A DNA stretch of 31,828 nt from a virus: the IMG/VR virus record IMGVR_UViG_3300035703_000308, positions 1 to 31,828 of that record; one strand, given 5' to 3'. The first letter of the stretch is position 1, and every line of letters starts with the position of its first letter. Positions 30,134 through 31,828 of the stretch are shown here, in pieces. The notes beneath the pieces were generated by a model that saw only the letters and a list, made by a program, of their open reading frames with translations, was not told the DNA's origin and ran no database searches. Both the position numbers and the translations under genes were made by a program.

Positions 30134-30348
30134 CAGATTTAGTTTTGTTTTTAGTAGGTCAAGCCATTGCTATATTAGTTGGCTTGATTACTATTTACAG
30201 TAAGATTACTCTTAAATTAAAAGAGTTAGAGATTAGAGTAGAAGTGATTGAAAAGGAAGATGATTATATGATGCAGAAACTTGATAAAATCGAGAGAGCT
30301 ATCAATAACATCGCAATAGAATTACAAAACAAAAAAGACAGAGAATGA
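30130..30348 (+). CDS. XhlA-like membrane protein with coiled coil
   Basis: A 72-residue protein: an N-terminal membrane segment (LVLFLVGQAIAILVGLITIY, about 4-23), then a long charged coiled coil (about 30-68). A single membrane helix next to a coiled coil, before a holin, is typical of XhlA-like lysis accessory proteins, although in XhlA the membrane helix is at the other end. Alternatively it may be a lysis regulator or antiholin. Confidence 0.55.
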   Translation: MTDLVLFLVGQAIAILVGLITIYSKITLKLKELEIRVEVIEKEDDYMMQKLDKIERAINNIAIELQNKKDRE

Positions 30349-30557
30349 GCAAACTCTCTTTTGGTTGGTCGCACTACTTCAAACCCACTCCTAAACGGAT
30401 GAGAGTCCTCGGAGATTCTTTAGCAGCAGCAGGAACATTCGGAGCAGGTATCATTATCCTTAACGGACATCCCATTTTGGGAACTATTGTAATGTGTTTA
30501 GCGGTAGTAGGTAAGTTTATTTCAAACTTCTTTACTGATGAACCTAATACAAACTGA
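30345..30557 (+). CDS. Putative holin
   Basis: A 70-residue protein with KPTPKRMRVLGDSL before two membrane helices (about 23-40 and 44-62: AAAGTFGAGIIILNG, LGTIVMCLAVVGKFISNFF) and a charged end (TDEPNTN). The size, topology and position just before the amidase fit a class II holin. The amidase start lies inside this gene (20-base overlap), so they are coupled. Confidence 0.75.
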   Translation: MSKLSFGWSHYFKPTPKRMRVLGDSLAAAGTFGAGIIILNGHPILGTIVMCLAVVGKFISNFFTDEPNTN

Positions 30558-31170
30558 TTTTCCATCTTCTCAGTATTTCGCTGAGGAGACTCCTAAAAAG
30601 CAAATTTATCTGCATCACACCGCAGGTAATTCTAACGCTATTAATACGTTCAAATGGTGGGCGAGTAATCCTGAGCGTATAGCTACTTGTGTAGCGATAG
30701 CAGGAGATGGGCAAATCGTACAAGGTTTTTCCTCTAAGTATTGGGCGTATCATTTAGGAGTGAAGCGGTCTGTGTTTGATGTTTATGGCTTTCCGTTTAT
30801 CAACTTAGATAAGATATCTATCGGTATTGAGATTTGTAATTGGGGTCAATTAAGCGAATCCAATGGCAAGTTCTATAACTATGTCGGTGGAGAAGTTCCT
30901 AAGAGTGAAGTAGTCGAGTTATTAAATCCTTACAAGGGGTGGAAGTATTTTCATAACTATACGGATGCTCAGATAGAGAGTGTGCGTGAATTATTGGTAT
31001 TGTGGAATCAGCGTTATGGTATTCCGCTTACTTACAACGAAGATATATGGGCGGTAACTACGAGAGCCTTGAAGGGAGAGCCAGGAGTGTTTACTCATAA
31101 CTCAGTCCGCAAAGATAAAGTCGATATTTACCCTCATCAGAAGATGATACAAATGCTCAAATCTTTATGA
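30538..31170 (+). CDS. N-acetylmuramoyl-L-alanine amidase (endolysin)
   Basis: A 210-residue Amidase_2 family enzyme cutting the bond between muramic acid and L-alanine in peptidoglycan. IYLHHTAG has zinc ligand H26; SIGIEICNWG holds E98. VFTHNSVRKDKVDIYP carries H187 and D196, with D in place of the cysteine found in some members. No signal peptide is seen, so it depends on the holin for release. Holin, amidase and spanin-like lipoprotein form a complete three-step lysis set. It shares an ATGA with the next gene. Confidence 0.88.
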   Translation: MNLIQTDFPSSQYFAEETPKKQIYLHHTAGNSNAINTFKWWASNPERIATCVAIAGDGQIVQGFSSKYWAYHLGVKRSVFDVYGFPFINLDKISIGIEICNWGQLSESNGKFYNYVGGEVPKSEVVELLNPYKGWKYFHNYTDAQIESVRELLVLWNQRYGIPLTYNEDIWAVTTRALKGEPGVFTHNSVRKDKVDIYPHQKMIQMLKSL

Positions 31171-31670
31171 AGTCTTATCGCTTAGCTTTGTATTATGCTT
31201 TTATTCTGACTCTGATAGCTATTCTGCTATCGTGTAACCCTGTCAAGCAGGTTCTAAAAGATAAAGAGAAGCTCGATAAGGTCGCTGAGGTAGTAGTCAA
31301 AAGTGGGTATTGTGCTAACGATACTACGATAATTACGAAGAGCGATACTACGATTCAATACGATACTACTTACGAAACTCAAATACAAATCAATGAAAAA
31401 ACAGATACAATCCGCATACCGAAAGTTATCACTCGAACTATCATTATTCGTGATACGATTAAAAGTGTGGTGGTTGATAACGCTCGAATCAATCTTCTCC
31501 AACAGGAGATAAACGCCTACAAAGAGTCTACCTACAAGCTGAAAGAAGAGTTATTAAATTGGAAAGAATTAGCTAAGAAAAGATGGTGGAATCTTTGGGG
31601 TCTGATTATTTTATTCAGTATCTACATTCTACGTAAACCCATCTTAAAGCTAATCAATGTTGCTATCTAA
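31167..31670 (+). CDS. Unimolecular spanin-like lipoprotein
   Basis: A 167-residue protein with an N-terminal signal ending in a lipobox ILLSC (C23 lipidation site), a periplasmic part with repeated T/D-rich motifs (NDTTIITKSDTTIQYDTTYE, about 51-70), a coiled coil (about 105-136) and a C-terminal membrane helix WWNLWGLIILFSIYIL (about 140-156). A lipoprotein tied to the outer membrane with an inner-membrane C-terminal helix is the architecture of unimolecular spanins such as phage T1 gp11, which fuse the two membranes at the last step of lysis. Position right after the amidase supports this. It also confirms a Gram-negative host. Confidence 0.68.
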   Translation: MKSYRLALYYAFILTLIAILLSCNPVKQVLKDKEKLDKVAEVVVKSGYCANDTTIITKSDTTIQYDTTYETQIQINEKTDTIRIPKVITRTIIIRDTIKSVVVDNARINLLQQEINAYKESTYKLKEELLNWKELAKKRWWNLWGLIILFSIYILRKPILKLINVAI

Positions 31671-31828
31671 AAGAAGGAGACTATACTTCGATATCGAGAC
31701 AAGCTGTAACATCGTATTTAGTTGGAATGTTGGTCATAAGATCAACATCGATTACTCTAACATCATTAAGGAGAGAGCCATTATCTGCATCTGCTACAAG
31801 TGGGAAGACGACCGCCAGGTCTATGGCT
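31657..31828 (+). CDS. DnaQ-like 3'-5' exonuclease, 3' end cut by the window
   Basis: Only 57 residues are visible: MLLSKRRRLYFDIETSCNIV, then SWNVGHKINIDYSNIIKERA and IICICYKWEDD before the window ends. YFDIETS supplies the DxE (D12, E14) first motif of DEDD exonucleases with an RNase-H-like fold, and the following NIIKERAIICICYKW fits the family. It could be a stand-alone exonuclease or the first part of a DNA polymerase. The ATG overlaps the spanin gene by 14 bases. Confidence 0.75.
   Translation, partial: MLLSKRRRLYFDIETSCNIVFSWNVGHKINIDYSNIIKERAIICICYKWEDDRQVYG

Noticed and set aside
1-31828. tRNA genes, integrase and attachment sites
   Set aside because: I looked for cloverleaf patterns, tyrosine or serine recombinase motifs and paired direct repeats and found none convincing by eye.

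Overview
The window is a contiguous 31.8 kb piece of a tailed double-stranded DNA phage, or possibly a prophage, of a Bacteroidetes host. The host call rests on three things: most gene starts lack a Shine-Dalgarno and have A/T-rich leaders, the one good early promoter matches the Bacteroidetes TTTG-N21-TAnnTTTG form, and many proteins look like families I know mainly from Bacteroidetes phages. No integrase, excisionase, tRNA or CRISPR was seen. Both ends cut through genes.

Two divergent arms meet at a control region (about 6993-7282). The leftward arm (6992 to 1) is a dense early operon of DNA-metabolism genes and small proteins, usually joined by ATGA stop/start overlaps. It carries small membrane proteins, an ERF-type single-strand annealing protein, an arm-type DNA-binding mini-protein, a small protein with an SSB-like DLPF tail, NinG, a cytosine-5 DNA methyltransferase, a DnaA domain-IV-like protein, a replisome-organizer-like protein and, at the left edge, a PD-(D/E)XK-like protein. 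A 260-residue second protein appears to be encoded entirely inside the methyltransferase gene in another frame of the same strand.

The rightward arm (7283 to 31828) starts with a sigma-like factor on a TTG start with a rare strong Shine-Dalgarno. Next come small membrane proteins, a sugar cassette (GT-B glycosyltransferase, hexapeptide acyltransferase, GT-A glycosyltransferase) and terminase small and large subunits. An AT-rich moron follows, encoding a T5orf172/GIY-YIG domain joined to a helix-turn-helix and preceded by a six-copy palindromic TGTAACA array. The virion block then runs: a tail-chaperone-like gene with an apparent -1 frameshift on nine T, a gp10-like protein, two large tail proteins, tape measure, XkdF-like protease with an inserted domain, scaffold, major capsid, a tail-tube candidate, portal fusion, connector proteins and a mosaic tail fiber. 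Lysis genes (XhlA-like protein, holin, amidase, unimolecular-spanin-like lipoprotein) and the start of a DnaQ-like exonuclease close the window.

The most interesting regulatory observation is a short motif, (T/C)CTATTTA, just ahead of seven late genes that begin new units and once in the control region. Four of the gene-proximal copies follow hairpins or hairpin-forming repeats. Together with the sigma-like gene heading the arm, this suggests a phage-specific late transcription system. That is an inference; no expression data are available here.
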